Source: Brevundimonas naejangsanensis (GTDB lineage Bacteria; Pseudomonadota; Alphaproteobacteria; Caulobacterales; Caulobacteraceae). From it: DNA of 64,000 bases. Location of the stretch: assembly GCF_003627995.1 (NCBI RefSeq), contig NZ_CP032707.1:1974501-2038500 (forward strand), given 5' to 3'. This document shows, in pieces, positions 46,093 through 54,872 of this stretch; the first letter of the stretch is position 1, and each line of letters starts with the position of its first letter. The position numbers and the translations under genes are program-made. The notes below the pieces were generated by a model. The model saw only the letters and a list, made by a program, of their open reading frames with translations, did not search any database and was not told the DNA's origin.

Positions 46093-47424
46093 TCAAGATG
46101 TTTGCTTGATGATTGTCGAAAGCCGATCGATCAACTCGTCGATCTGGGCGCGGCTGATAATCAAGGGAGGCGACAGAGCGATGACGTCCGCCGTGACCCG
46201 CACTAGAATTCCGTCGTCGAACGCGCGGTGGAACACCTCGGTGGCTCGGGCGCCCGGCGCGTCGGCGCGCGGGGCCAGTTCGATGCCCGCGACCAGGCCC
46301 AGGTCGCGCACGTCGATCACGTGGGGCAGGCCTTTCAGACTGTGCACCGCGTCCTGCCAGTAGGGCGTCAGTTCAGTCGCGCGCTCGAACAGGCCTTCGC
46401 TTTCATAGACGTCCAGCGTCGCCAGGCCCGCCGCCGCCGCCAGCGGGTGGCCGGAATAGGTGTAGCCGTGGAAGAACTCGATGCCCGGCCCGGCGGCGCC
46501 CTCGACCACGGACTGATAGACGGCGGCGCTGACGCCGACGGCGCCCATGGGCACGGCGCCGTTGGTCAGCCCCTTGGCGCAGGTCAGCAGGTCCGGCGTC
46601 ACGCCCAGGGCCTCGGACGCCGTTAGCGCCCCCATCCGGCCGAAGCCGGTGATGACCTCGTCGAAGATCAGCAGGATGCCGTGCCGCGCCGTGATCTCGC
46701 GCAGCCGCTCCAGATAGCCGACCGGGGGCACGATCACTCCGGCCGAGCCGGACATGGGCTCGACGATGACGGCGGCGATGGTCTCGGCGCCGTGGCTCGC
46801 GATCAGGGCCTCCAGCTCATCGGCTAGGTGCAGGCCCCAGGTCGGCTGGCCGCGGGTGAAGGCGGCCTCGTCCAGGTTCAGGGTGTGCGACAGGTGATCG
46901 ACGCCGGGCAGGGTGGGGAAGCCGCGCCGGTTGTTCTCCAGCCCGCCGACGGAAATGCCGCCGAAGCCGACGCCGTGATAGCCCTTCTGACGGCCGATCA
47001 GGCGGGTGCGGTTCTCGAACCCCTTGGCGCGCTGATAGGCGAAGGCGATCTTCAGGGCGCTGTCGACCGCTTCCGAGCCCGACCCCGCGAAGAAGACGTG
47101 GTTCAGGTCGCCGGGCAGCAGCATGCCCAGGCGCGACGCCAGCTCGAACGCCAGCGGATGCCCCAGTTGGAAGGTCGGAGCGTAGTCCAGGATCTCGGCC
47201 TGGCGCTGGATCGCCTCGACGATGGGTTTGCGGGCGTGGCCGGCGTTGACGCACCACAGGCCCGCCGTCCCGTCCAGCACCGCCCGGCCGTCGGGGGTGA
47301 AGTAGTGCATGTCCCGGGCCGAGGCGAACAGGCGCGGCTGGGCCTTGAAGGCGCGGTTGGCCGTGAAGGGCATCCAGAAGGGATCGAGATCGTTGGCGGC
47401 CTTGCCGGCGCTTGGGGCGGTCAT
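46093..47424 (-). CDS. Class III (omega-amino acid:pyruvate) aminotransferase
   Basis: A 443-aa PLP enzyme. Motifs: DLDPFWMPFTANRAFK at the N-terminus and LDGTAGLWCVNAGHARKPI, both typical of beta-alanine/omega-amino acid:pyruvate aminotransferases; AGSGSEAVDSALK for phosphate binding; ILLIFDEVITGFGRMG with the PLP Asp; and Lys in LLTCAKGLTNGAVPMG forming the Schiff base. It turns an omega-amino group into an aldehyde with pyruvate as likely acceptor. An aldehyde dehydrogenase gene farther up the same strand could oxidise the product. RBS AAGGAT; 184 bp separate it from the XRE gene. Confidence 0.92.
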   Translation of the reverse strand: MTAPSAGKAANDLDPFWMPFTANRAFKAQPRLFASARDMHYFTPDGRAVLDGTAGLWCVNAGHARKPIVEAIQRQAEILDYAPTFQLGHPLAFELASRLGMLLPGDLNHVFFAGSGSEAVDSALKIAFAYQRAKGFENRTRLIGRQKGYHGVGFGGISVGGLENNRRGFPTLPGVDHLSHTLNLDEAAFTRGQPTWGLHLADELEALIASHGAETIAAVIVEPMSGSAGVIVPPVGYLERLREITARHGILLIFDEVITGFGRMGALTASEALGVTPDLLTCAKGLTNGAVPMGAVGVSAAVYQSVVEGAAGPGIEFFHGYTYSGHPLAAAAGLATLDVYESEGLFERATELTPYWQDAVHSLKGLPHVIDVRDLGLVAGIELAPRADAPGARATEVFHRAFDDGILVRVTADVIALSPPLIISRAQIDELIDRLSTIIKQTS

Positions 47425-47562
47425 GCGTTCATCCTTCGTCGCGGTCTGCGCCGCCTGGGGCCGTCACGGCCGACTTGAACCCTTTCGGGCATGAGTAGCC
47501 GACGGATCGATATTGGCGGCAAGCCTGTTTCTTACGTGGCCTATGTTGCTGAGATCGATGGG

Positions 47563-47594
47563 ATAAATATTCCAATGATCGCTATAATGATCGC
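47563..47594 (-). promoter_or_regulatory. AT-rich operator/promoter candidate before aminotransferase-receptor 2 genes
   Basis: On the + strand this reads ATAAATATT (47563-47571), then TGATCGC twice, 12 bp apart (47576-47582 and 47588-47594), around CGCTATAAT. The direct repeat could bind the XRE-cupin regulator encoded just upstream. The words ATAAATATT and CGCTATAAT recur at 30390-30428. Confidence 0.35.
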
Positions 47595-47608
47595 CCGCAA
47601 CAGCGCGG

Positions 47609-48175
47609 TCAGAAGGTCGGCGGGGTGCAGGCGCTGATGACCACGCAGGGGATGTCGCCCACGTTGCGGAAACGGTGCGGCAGGACGCTGGGAAACAGGT
47701 AGCCGTCGCCCGCCTTCAGCACCCGCGACTGGCCGTCGACGGTGACTTCCAGGCGGCCGGAGATGATCAGTCCGCCTTCCTCGCCTTCATGGGACAGCAT
47801 GACCCGGCCGCTGTCCGAGCCGGGCTGATAGGTCTCGTAAAGGATCTGCAGGCTGGTGTCCTGGCCCGAGCCGAGCTGGCGATAGGAGACCTCGCCGCGC
47901 GAGATGTCGGTCAGTTCGTCGTGGCGATAGAAGTATTTGGTCGGGGTCTCGAATTCCGAACTGAAGAACTCGCCCAGGGAGATGCCCGCCGCGTCCAGCA
48001 GCCGTTTGAGCGAGCCGACGGACGGGCTGGTGCGGCCGCTCTCGACCAGGCTGACGGTGCTGGACGGCACGCCCGCCTTGCGCGCCAGGGCGCGTTGCGA
48101 CAGGCCGAGGCGATCCCGCAGCGCCCGCAGGCGCGGACCGATGATGTTTTCTTCGTCCATATCGCCGCGCGCCAT
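47609..48175 (-). CDS. XRE-family regulator with C-terminal cupin (PuuR-like)
   Basis: A 188-aa transcription factor. Residues about 12-70 are an XRE helix-turn-helix (LRALRDRLGLSQRALARKAGVPSSTVSLVESGRTSPSVGSL, in part). Residues about 105-185 are a cupin_2 sensor domain (SHEGEEGGLIISGRLEV, LKAGDGYLFPSVLPHRFRN). PuuR-type proteins repress amine and amino acid catabolism until the inducer binds the cupin. It sits inside a catabolic gene run, after the M20 deacylase (4-bp gap), and is likely its local regulator. An ATG at 48160 is an alternative start. Confidence 0.88.
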   Translation of the reverse strand: MARGDMDEENIIGPRLRALRDRLGLSQRALARKAGVPSSTVSLVESGRTSPSVGSLKRLLDAAGISLGEFFSSEFETPTKYFYRHDELTDISRGEVSYRQLGSGQDTSLQILYETYQPGSDSGRVMLSHEGEEGGLIISGRLEVTVDGQSRVLKAGDGYLFPSVLPHRFRNVGDIPCVVISACTPPTF

Positions 48176-48179
48176 TCCG

Positions 48180-49466
48180 TCAGCTCCGCTTGCGGGTCAG
48201 CAGGTCGTAGGCGGCGCGGGCCATGACCTTGGCGGAGTTGGTCATGTCCTCGATGCCCACCCATTCGTCGGGCTGGTGCGCCAGGTCGAGGACGCCGGGG
48301 CCGTAGGCGATGCAGTCCTTCAGCTTGCCGATGCGGTCGATGTGCTTCTGGTCATAGGTGCCGGGCGAGCAGACGAACTGGGCCTTGCGCCCCAGCACCG
48401 TCTCGATGGCGGCGGCGGTGGTGCTGGCGACGGGGCCGTCGCGGTCGGCCATGCTGGGCGCCACTTCGAACAGGTCGCGCATCTCATAGCGAAAGCCGTG
48501 GCGCTGGGCGGCCAGCCCGTCGAGGATGGCCTTCACCTCGCCCTTCACCTCGTCCAGCGTCTCTTCGATCAGGAAGCGGCGGTCGATGATCATGCGGCTG
48601 GAATCCGCCACGCAGGGGGCGGGCAGGCCGTCGAAGCCTTCGTCCTGGCCGCCGTGGATGGAGTTGATGTTCATGGTCGACTGGCGGGCGCCTTCGGGCA
48701 CCACGGGCATGTCGGAACGGCGGGCGGCCATGGCGGGGTAGAGCTTGCTTTCGAACTCCTCCATCACCGCGCCCATGTGGCGGATGGCCGAGTCGCCCAG
48801 GAAGGGCATGGAGCCGTGGGCGATGCGGCCCTTGGTCTCGATCTCGGCCCACCAGACGCCGCGATGGCCGATGCAGACCCGGTCCACGTTCAGCGGCTCG
48901 GGGATGATGACGTGGTTGACCTTTGGTTCGGAGAACCAGCCGCGCTCGGCCAGATAGGCGACGCCGCCGTAGCCCCCGGACTCCTCGTCCACCGTGCCGG
49001 AAATCTCTAGCGCGCCCGGCAGGGGCAGGCCGGAATCGATCAGGGCCTCGACCGCGATGATGGAGGCGGCCAGCCCGCCCTTCATGTCGCAGGCGCCCCG
49101 GCCATAGACGCGGCCGTCCTTCACCTCGCCGCCGAACGGATCGACGGTCCAGCCCGCGCCGACCTCGACCACGTCGATGTGGCTGTTGAAGTGGACGCAA
49201 GGGCCGGGCTCGGAGCCGGTCCAGCGGGCGATGACGTTGGTGCGGGGATACTGGTCGCTGTCGCCCGGCGAGCCTTCGCCGCGCACATATTCGACGATGA
49301 AGCCGCGCTTCTTCAGCCGCTCGCCGATGTATTCGGCGCAGGGGCGATAGGCCTCGCCCGGCGGGTTGATGGTGGGAAAGCGGATCAGGTCCTGGGTCAG
49401 GGCGACCAGTTCGTCGGTGCGGCCGTCGATCAGGTCCATGACGGTCTGCATTGTGGGGGCGCTCAT
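48180..49466 (-). CDS. M20 family deacylase/peptidase (ArgE/DapE-like)
   Basis: A 428-aa cytoplasmic metallohydrolase without a signal peptide. Two-zinc site motifs: HFNSHIDVVEVG (His, Asp), VYGRGACDMKGGLAA (bridging Asp), TVDEESGGYGG (catalytic Glu pair) and RIAHGSMPFLG of the lid domain. Family members remove acyl groups from amino acids or split dipeptides. In this gene run a role in deacylating an imported N-acyl amine or amino acid is plausible. GAGGT precedes the ATG. The gene starts 10 bp after the LeuB-like gene ends. Confidence 0.88.
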   Translation of the reverse strand: MSAPTMQTVMDLIDGRTDELVALTQDLIRFPTINPPGEAYRPCAEYIGERLKKRGFIVEYVRGEGSPGDSDQYPRTNVIARWTGSEPGPCVHFNSHIDVVEVGAGWTVDPFGGEVKDGRVYGRGACDMKGGLAASIIAVEALIDSGLPLPGALEISGTVDEESGGYGGVAYLAERGWFSEPKVNHVIIPEPLNVDRVCIGHRGVWWAEIETKGRIAHGSMPFLGDSAIRHMGAVMEEFESKLYPAMAARRSDMPVVPEGARQSTMNINSIHGGQDEGFDGLPAPCVADSSRMIIDRRFLIEETLDEVKGEVKAILDGLAAQRHGFRYEMRDLFEVAPSMADRDGPVASTTAAAIETVLGRKAQFVCSPGTYDQKHIDRIGKLKDCIAYGPGVLDLAHQPDEWVGIEDMTNSAKVMARAAYDLLTRKRS

Positions 49467-49476
49467 TGGTGGAACC

Positions 49477-50589
49477 TCACTGGGCGTCCAGCGCGGTCAG
49501 AACCGCGTCGGTCATCTCGATGGTGGAGACGGCGGCGATGCCGGCGTGGGCGATGTCGGGGGTGCGGACGCCGCTATAGACGACGTGGCGCACGGCGCGC
49601 TCCAGACGGTCGGCCAGGTCCGCTCGGTCGAAGGACCAGCGCAGGCACAGGGCGAAGGACAGGATGGTCGCGATGGGGTTGGCGACGCCTTGGCCCGCGA
49701 TATCGGGCGCCGAGCCGTGGATCGGCTCATACAGGCCCCGGCTGCGGCCGCCTTGTCCGAGGCCGGACAGGGAGGCGGAGGGCAGCAGGCCCAGCGACCC
49801 CGTCAGGGCCGCCGCCGCGTCGGACAGGATGTCGCCGAAAAGGTTGTCGGTGACGATGACGTCGAACTGGTCCGGGCGGCGAACCAACTGCATGGCGCAG
49901 TTGTCGGCGTACATGTGCGACAGCTCCACGTCGGGATAGTCGGCGGCGACCTCGGTCGCCACGGCCCGCCACAGGGCGCCGGTCTCCATGACATTGGCCT
50001 TGTCCACCGAGCAGACGCGGCGCTGGCGGGTGCGGGCCAGTTCGAACGCCGTGCGGCAGACGCGGGCGATCTCGGCCTCGGTATAGGCCTGGGTGTCATA
50101 GGCGCGGCGCTGGCCGTCGGGGGCGACCTCATTGGCGCGGGGCAGGCTGAAATAGACCCCCGCCGTCGCCTCGCGCACGATCAGGATGTCGAGGCCCCGG
50201 ATCAGTTCAGGCTTCAGCGCCGAGGCGTCCAGAAGCTCGTCGAAACAGACGGCGGGGCGCAGGTTGGCGTAGAGGTCCAGCGCCTGACGCAGCCGCAGGA
50301 TGCCCATCTCGGGCCGCTGGGCGCGAGGCAGGTGGTCCCACTTCGGCCCGCCGACCGCGCCGAACAGGACGGCGTCGGACGCCAGCGCCTGCTGCACCAC
50401 GTCTTCGGCCATGGGGGCGCCAGCGATGTCGATGCTGGCGCCGCCCGCCAATCCCTCGCTCAGTTCAATGCGCAGCCCGGCGTTCCGGGCCCAGTCGATG
50501 ACGCGCAGGGTTTCGCGGATGATCTCCGGTCCGATGCCGTCGCCGGGCAGGACCAGCAGTTTGAACACGCGGTCAGATGCAGCGGCCAC
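49477..50589 (-). CDS. LeuB/Icd-family beta-decarboxylating dehydrogenase
   Basis: A 370-aa NAD(P)-linked enzyme of the isopropylmalate/isocitrate/tartrate dehydrogenase family. It begins with VFKLLVLPGDGIGPEI and carries the ILRLRQALDLYANLRPA substrate stretch, CSVDKANVMETG (Lys/Asp), TDNLFGDILSDAAAALTGSLGLLPSASL and YEPIHGSAPDIAGQGVANP. GTG at 50589 has GGAGG 6 nt upstream, so it overlaps the SDR gene by 17 bp; GTG at 50568 is an alternative. The surroundings lack leucine synthesis genes, so I favour a catabolic 2-hydroxy acid dehydrogenase over a biosynthetic LeuB. Confidence 0.85.
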   Translation of the reverse strand: MAAASDRVFKLLVLPGDGIGPEIIRETLRVIDWARNAGLRIELSEGLAGGASIDIAGAPMAEDVVQQALASDAVLFGAVGGPKWDHLPRAQRPEMGILRLRQALDLYANLRPAVCFDELLDASALKPELIRGLDILIVREATAGVYFSLPRANEVAPDGQRRAYDTQAYTEAEIARVCRTAFELARTRQRRVCSVDKANVMETGALWRAVATEVAADYPDVELSHMYADNCAMQLVRRPDQFDVIVTDNLFGDILSDAAAALTGSLGLLPSASLSGLGQGGRSRGLYEPIHGSAPDIAGQGVANPIATILSFALCLRWSFDRADLADRLERAVRHVVYSGVRTPDIAHAGIAAVSTIEMTDAVLTALDAQ

Positions 50590-51337
50590 CGTCGACCTCC
50601 AGCGCCACGCCCGTGATCATCGAGGCGTCGTCCGAACACAGGAAGGCGGCGGCGGCGCCCATGTCCTCGGGCGTCGAGAAGCGGCCGATGGGGATGGAGG
50701 CCAGGAACTTGGCCCGCACCTCGGGAGTGTCGGCGCCCATGAAGGTCTTCAGCAGGGGGGTGTCGCCCGCCACCGGGTTCAGCGCGTTCACCCGTACCTG
50801 GAAGGGCGCCAGCTCGACCGCCATGGCCCGCGTCGCCGTGATGACCCAGCCCTTGGAGGCGTTGTACCAGGTCAGGTTCGGGCGCGGGCTGACCCCGCCG
50901 GTCGAGGCGATGTTGAGGATGGCGCCGGACCCTTGCGCCTTCATCGCCGGCACGAAGGCCTTCGACATCAGATAGATGGCGCGCATGTTGACGGCGGCGA
51001 TGCGGTCGAAGGCCTCGTCCGACAGTTCGTCCAGCGGCTGGGGCGTGTGGCCGACGCCGGCGTTGTTGACCACGATGTCGATCCCGCCCAGCAGGCGGTT
51101 GGCGGCCTCGGCCAGGGCGGCCACGTCGGCGGCGCTGGACACATCGACCTTCACGCCCAGATCGGCGTCGCCCAGTTCAGCGGCCAAGGCGCGGGCGGCG
51201 TCGCCGCTCAGGTCGGCGACGATGACGCGGGCGCCTTCCTCGGCGAAGCGGCGCGCGATGCCGGCGCCGAAGCCGGAGGCTCCGCCTGTGACGATCGCTC
51301 GCTTGCCCTCCAGCCGCTTCGATCTGTTCTCCCCCAA
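50573..51337 (-). CDS. SDR family oxidoreductase
   Basis: A 254-aa classical short-chain dehydrogenase/reductase. Cofactor loop VTGGASGFGAGIARRF, NNAGVGHT, catalytic Ser in LNIASTGGVSPRP, and YNASKGW with Tyr and Lys. It ends GVALEVDGGRCI. An Asp after the second strand (VIVADLS) favours NAD over NADP. It starts at a TTG with AGGGAG 8 nt upstream, 15 bp after the aldehyde dehydrogenase stop. The substrate, probably a secondary alcohol, is unknown. Confidence 0.88.
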   Translation of the reverse strand: MGENRSKRLEGKRAIVTGGASGFGAGIARRFAEEGARVIVADLSGDAARALAAELGDADLGVKVDVSSAADVAALAEAANRLLGGIDIVVNNAGVGHTPQPLDELSDEAFDRIAAVNMRAIYLMSKAFVPAMKAQGSGAILNIASTGGVSPRPNLTWYNASKGWVITATRAMAVELAPFQVRVNALNPVAGDTPLLKTFMGADTPEVRAKFLASIPIGRFSTPEDMGAAAAFLCSDDASMITGVALEVDGGRCI

Positions 51338-51352
51338 GACGCTTACTCCCTG

Positions 51353-52798
51353 CTATCCGTGATGGGCCGCGACGGTCTTCAGGACGGTGAAGGCGTAGAG
51401 CGCCTCGAACCCTTTCTCGCGACCGTGGCCCGACCTGCCGACGCCGCCGAAGGGCAGTTCGACCCCGCCCGCCGCGCCGTAGTTGTTGATGAAAACCTGT
51501 CCCGCGCGCAGCCGTTTCGCCAGCCGCATCTGTCGTCCGCCGTCGGCCGTCCAGACCCCGGCGACGAGGCCGTAGTCCGTGCCGTTGGCGATGGCGACGG
51601 CTTCGTCCTCCGTCTCGAACGGGATGACGACGACGGCGGGGCCGAAGATTTCCTGCTGCGCCAGCGGGTGATCGGGCGCGACGTTGGCGAACAGGGTGGG
51701 CGCGACATAGGCGCCGCCCTCGGGCAGGTCGGCCAGGGTCGCCTGGGCCACGATCATGCCGTCGGCGCGGCCCTTGTCGATGAAGCTCTCGACCATGGCC
51801 TGCTGTTTCTTCGACACCAGCGGGCCGACGTCGCGGTCGTCCATGGCGGGGCCGACGCTTAGGGCGCTGAAACGTTCGGCCATGCGGCGCACGACCTCGT
51901 CATAGACGTCGCGCTGGACCAGCACGCGCGAACCCGCCGAGCAGGTCTGGCCTGCGTTCTGGACGCCCGCGTTGACGAGGAAGGGCAGGGCCTTCTCCAG
52001 ATCCGCGTCGTCGAACACCAGTTGCGGCGACTTGCCGCCCAGCTCCAGCGTCACCGGCACGGCGTTGACCGCCGCCGCCTGCTGGATGGCCACGCCCACC
52101 CCGGTCGAGCCGGTGAAGGACAGGTGGTTGATGCCCGGATGGGCGGCCAGCGCCGCGCCCGCCTCGGCCCCCGTGCCGGTCACGACGTTCAGCGCGCCTG
52201 CGGGCAGGCCGCAATCCGCCGCGATGTGAGCGAAGGCGAGGGCCGTCAGCGACGCCTGCTCGGCGGGCTTGAGCACCACGGCGTTGCCGACGCACAGGGC
52301 CGCCACGACCGAGCGGCCGATGATCTGCATCGGATAGTTCCAGGGGATGATGTGGCCCGTCACCCCGTGCGGTTCGCGCAGGGTGTAAACGGTGTAGCCG
52401 TCCTGAAAGGGAATGGTCTCGCCGTGCAGCTTGTCCGCCGCGCCGGCGTAGAATTCGAGATAGCGGGCCAGGGCGATGACGTCGTTGCGGGCCTGCTTCA
52501 GCGGCTTGCCGACGTCGAGGGCTTCCAGTTCGGCCAGCAGGTCGATGCGGGCTTCGACCTCGCGGCCCATGCGGGCCAGGATGCGGCCGCGCTCGACCGC
52601 CGTCATGCGACCCCAGTCGCCGCCGAAGGCGGCGCGGGCGGCCTGGACGGCGGCGTCCACGTCGGCGGCGGTTCCGGCGGCAAGCTGGCCCATGACCTCG
52701 CCCGTCGACGGGTTCTCGATCGGCAGGGTCGCGCCGTCGCCCGCTGCGCCCCAGGCGCCGCCAATGAAGACCTGATCCGTCGGAAAGGGCGCGATCAT
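51353..52798 (-). CDS. NAD(P)-dependent aldehyde dehydrogenase
   Basis: About 481 aa from the ATG at 52798. The frame is open to a TTG at 52876, with a GTG at 52813, and no start has a strong ribosome site. Motifs: IIPWNYPMQIIG, FTGSTGVGVAIQQAAA, catalytic Glu in VTLELGGKSPQLVFDDADL, and Cys in NAGVQNAGQTCSAGSR. It resembles betaine/gamma-aminobutyraldehyde-type dehydrogenases. It is first in the minus-strand run ALDH-SDR-LeuB-like-M20-XRE/cupin and may oxidise the aldehyde made by the aminotransferase. Confidence 0.92.
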   Translation of the reverse strand: MIAPFPTDQVFIGGAWGAAGDGATLPIENPSTGEVMGQLAAGTAADVDAAVQAARAAFGGDWGRMTAVERGRILARMGREVEARIDLLAELEALDVGKPLKQARNDVIALARYLEFYAGAADKLHGETIPFQDGYTVYTLREPHGVTGHIIPWNYPMQIIGRSVVAALCVGNAVVLKPAEQASLTALAFAHIAADCGLPAGALNVVTGTGAEAGAALAAHPGINHLSFTGSTGVGVAIQQAAAVNAVPVTLELGGKSPQLVFDDADLEKALPFLVNAGVQNAGQTCSAGSRVLVQRDVYDEVVRRMAERFSALSVGPAMDDRDVGPLVSKKQQAMVESFIDKGRADGMIVAQATLADLPEGGAYVAPTLFANVAPDHPLAQQEIFGPAVVVIPFETEDEAVAIANGTDYGLVAGVWTADGGRQMRLAKRLRAGQVFINNYGAAGGVELPFGGVGRSGHGREKGFEALYAFTVLKTVAAHHG

Positions 52799-53212
52799 CG
52801 TGTTCGTGCTCACCGCAAGGACGATCGCCCCGTCGACCGCCGCGACCAGTGGGCCCGATAATGGATTGCGCAACAAGCCCTTTATGGGGGTGCCCTAAGT
52901 CATTGATCTGCTGTTTCTGACGCTCGTTAAAATGAGCGTCCGCCGCTCGCGGAAACCGAGCAGGGCGAAAAGCGGCAGCGCGGCGACAGTTGCCAATCTT
53001 AGTTCGCCGAACATTGTTTACATAAACCGCGCCGCAGCTTACATCTGGGCGGATCGGGGGCTCATGCAATCACAGCGGCCGAAAAGGCGCGCGTGGCCGG
53101 TTCGTCTGTGTGCGCCGTCGGGAGGGCGGATTTCGCCGATGTCGCGGTGAAACGCGTTCCTCCGGGCGTGCATGGCCTCCCTGCTTGCTCAGACGTGGCC
53201 CAGGAGGTCTCA
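52799..53212. promoter_or_regulatory. Divergent promoter region, ALDH operon / CsgG-type operon
   Basis: This 414-bp gap has no credible gene. Dyads: GACGCTC-N8-GAGCGTC (52919-52940), with AT-rich GTTAAAAT between the arms, and GTTTA-CA-TAAAC (53016-53027). Either may be an operator; the second has the compact form common for GntR/TetR sites. The CsgG-like gene has a strong ribosome site (GGAGGT, 53203-53208). Confidence 0.45.
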
Positions 53213-54169
53213 GTGTCACGACTTATGGTCATCGGCGGCGCGGCCTTGTGCGCGGCCGCGCTTTCGGCGTGCGCGACGGTGGAGCCCACGCCCGTAGCGG
53301 TCGTGGCGCCCGTGCCCGCCGTCGTTCGCCCGGCGTCCGCCGCCGTCCAGCCGGTGCTCAAGCGGCGGATCGCGGTCGGGCGGTTCTCGAACAGCACTAG
53401 CTACGGGCGCAGTCTGCTGTCGCCCGGTGAGGCCGACCCGATCGCGGATCAGGCCGGCGACATGCTGGCCAACGCCCTGGTCGGATCGGGTCAGTTCCTG
53501 GTGTTCGAGCGCAACGACCTGGACTGGGTGGTCGCGGAACAGGCCCTGTCCGGCGTCGGCTCGGACGGCCTGGTCGGGGTGGACGCCCTGGTCATCGGTT
53601 CGGTCACCCAGTTGGGGCGGCGGACCGAGGGGCAGTCGGGGTTCCTGAGCTCCACGCGCAAGCAGGCGGTCAATGCGACCGTGGAAATTCGCCTGGTCGA
53701 CGTGCGCACCGGCCAGGTCTTCTTCACCACCTCGGGCTCGGGCGAGGCGTCGACGGAAGCGGGCGAGGTCGCGGGCTTCGGCTCGCGCGCCGGTTATGAC
53801 TCGACGCTCAACGACCGGGCCATCGCGGCCGCCATCGCCGATTGCATGACCAACGTGATCCAGCAGCTGCAGCAGCGTCGCTGGTTCACCGACATTCTGC
53901 GGGCCGAGGGCCAGACGGTCTATGTCAGCGGCGGCCCCGCCCAGGGCTTGAAGATGGGCGACCGCTTCAACGTCGAACAGGCCGGAGAGACGGTGATCAG
54001 CGCCCAGACCGGCCTGCCGATCACCCTGCCGGGGGCGGTGGTGGCGGGCATCGAACTGACCGCCTTCTTCGGCGACGCGCCGGAAACCCAGGGCGCCGTG
54101 GCCCGCGTCATCTCCGGCGCCGTTCCCAGCGAAACGCGCGGCCTGCGCGTGGTGGAGGCGAGGCCATGA
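53213..54169 (+). CDS. CsgG/HfaB-family outer-membrane lipoprotein
   Basis: A 318-aa lipoprotein from the GTG at 53213 (GGAGGT in front); lipobox LSAC, Cys20. The CsgG domain (about residues 50-230) is recognised from RIAVGRFSNSTSYGR, QAGDMLANALVGSGQFLVFERNDLDWVVAEQAL, VDALVIGSVTQLGRR, VEIRLVDVRTGQVFFTTSGSGEAS and AIAAAIADCMTNVI. A C-terminal domain of about 90 residues (VYVSGGPAQGLKMGDRFNVEQAG) follows, as in HfaB-like members. CsgG proteins form outer-membrane export channels. First of four overlapping lipoprotein genes; no curli or holdfast-anchor subunit gene is adjacent. Confidence 0.9.
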   Translation: MSRLMVIGGAALCAAALSACATVEPTPVAVVAPVPAVVRPASAAVQPVLKRRIAVGRFSNSTSYGRSLLSPGEADPIADQAGDMLANALVGSGQFLVFERNDLDWVVAEQALSGVGSDGLVGVDALVIGSVTQLGRRTEGQSGFLSSTRKQAVNATVEIRLVDVRTGQVFFTTSGSGEASTEAGEVAGFGSRAGYDSTLNDRAIAAAIADCMTNVIQQLQQRRWFTDILRAEGQTVYVSGGPAQGLKMGDRFNVEQAGETVISAQTGLPITLPGAVVAGIELTAFFGDAPETQGAVARVISGAVPSETRGLRVVEARP

Positions 54170-54474
54170 GAGCCCTGATCTTCGCGGCCGTGATCGGCCT
54201 GTCCGTCGCGGGGTGCGCCACCGCCTATCCCACCTCGACCGTCAGCCAGGGCACGCCGGACGGCCGGTTGTGGTTCAGCGGCGCCCCCGCCGGGGCGCGG
54301 GTCGTGATCGACGGGGTCGATGCGGGGGAGGCCGCCGCCTTTGACGGGCGCGCCGCGATCCTCGAGGTCACGCCGGGCCGCCATGTCGTCGAAGTGGTGG
54401 CGGCCGGCACGCCCATTCATTCTCAAACCGTGATGGTGGGTGCCGGCTCACGCATCCAGATCAAGGTGCGTTGA
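54166..54474 (+). CDS. Small PEGA-like lipoprotein
   Basis: A 102-aa lipoprotein (signal ending LSVAGC, Cys17). The mature part, GRLWFSGAPAGARVVIDGVDAG...LEVTPGRHVVEVVAAG...SRIQIKVR, has the strand order and P-A-G-A-x-V-x-IDG...PGxHxVxV pattern of PEGA domains, which are small surface beta domains. It overlaps the CsgG-like gene (ATGA) and the next gene (TGATG). I do not know a named family for it; the PEGA-like call is by pattern. Confidence 0.75.
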   Translation: MRALIFAAVIGLSVAGCATAYPTSTVSQGTPDGRLWFSGAPAGARVVIDGVDAGEAAAFDGRAAILEVTPGRHVVEVVAAGTPIHSQTVMVGAGSRIQIKVR

Positions 54475-54872
54475 TGCGCAAGATCATCCTTCTGGGGCTT
54501 CTTTGTGCGGGGGCCGGCCTGGCCGCCTGCGCCCCGACCAGCCGCTTCGAGTGGGGCGCCTATGACACGGCCCTGTACGCCTACGCCAAGAAACCGGAGA
54601 CGCGGGACGCCTATCGCGCGGCCCTGGTCGCGGCCATCGAGCGGGGCCGCGCGTCGAACCGGATCGCGCCGGGCCTGCTGGCGGAACTGGGCTACCTGCA
54701 TCTCGAGGACGGGCAGCAGGCGGCGGCGATCAAATGTTTCGAGGAAGAAATGAGCCTGTTCCCCGAATCCGCCCCCTTCATGAGCGGCGTCATCGCTCGT
54801 CTGACCGGCCGGCCCGTCAATGCGGCCGCCTCGACGACCGCCTCAACGACCCGCGCTGGAGAAGCCGCATGA
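54474..54872 (+). CDS. DUF4810-like lipoprotein
   Basis: A 132-aa lipoprotein (signal ending GLAAC, Cys19). The mature part, SRFEWGAYDTALYAYAKKPETRDAYRAALVAAIERG and APGLLAELGYLHLEDGQQAAAIKCFEEEMSLFPES, is helical with a TPR-like second half, as I remember for DUF4810 proteins, which accompany CsgG-type and DUF799 genes. It has a Thr/Ala-rich tail. The start overlaps the PEGA-like gene and the stop overlaps the DUF799-like gene. Function unknown; probably a periplasmic partner of the channel. Confidence 0.8.
   Translation: MRKIILLGLLCAGAGLAACAPTSRFEWGAYDTALYAYAKKPETRDAYRAALVAAIERGRASNRIAPGLLAELGYLHLEDGQQAAAIKCFEEEMSLFPESAPFMSGVIARLTGRPVNAAASTTASTTRAGEAA

Noticed and set aside
49477..50589. 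Biosynthetic leuB
   Set aside because: Sequence motifs fit the family, but leuA/leuC/leuD are absent and the neighbours are catabolic; a substrate cannot be assigned.
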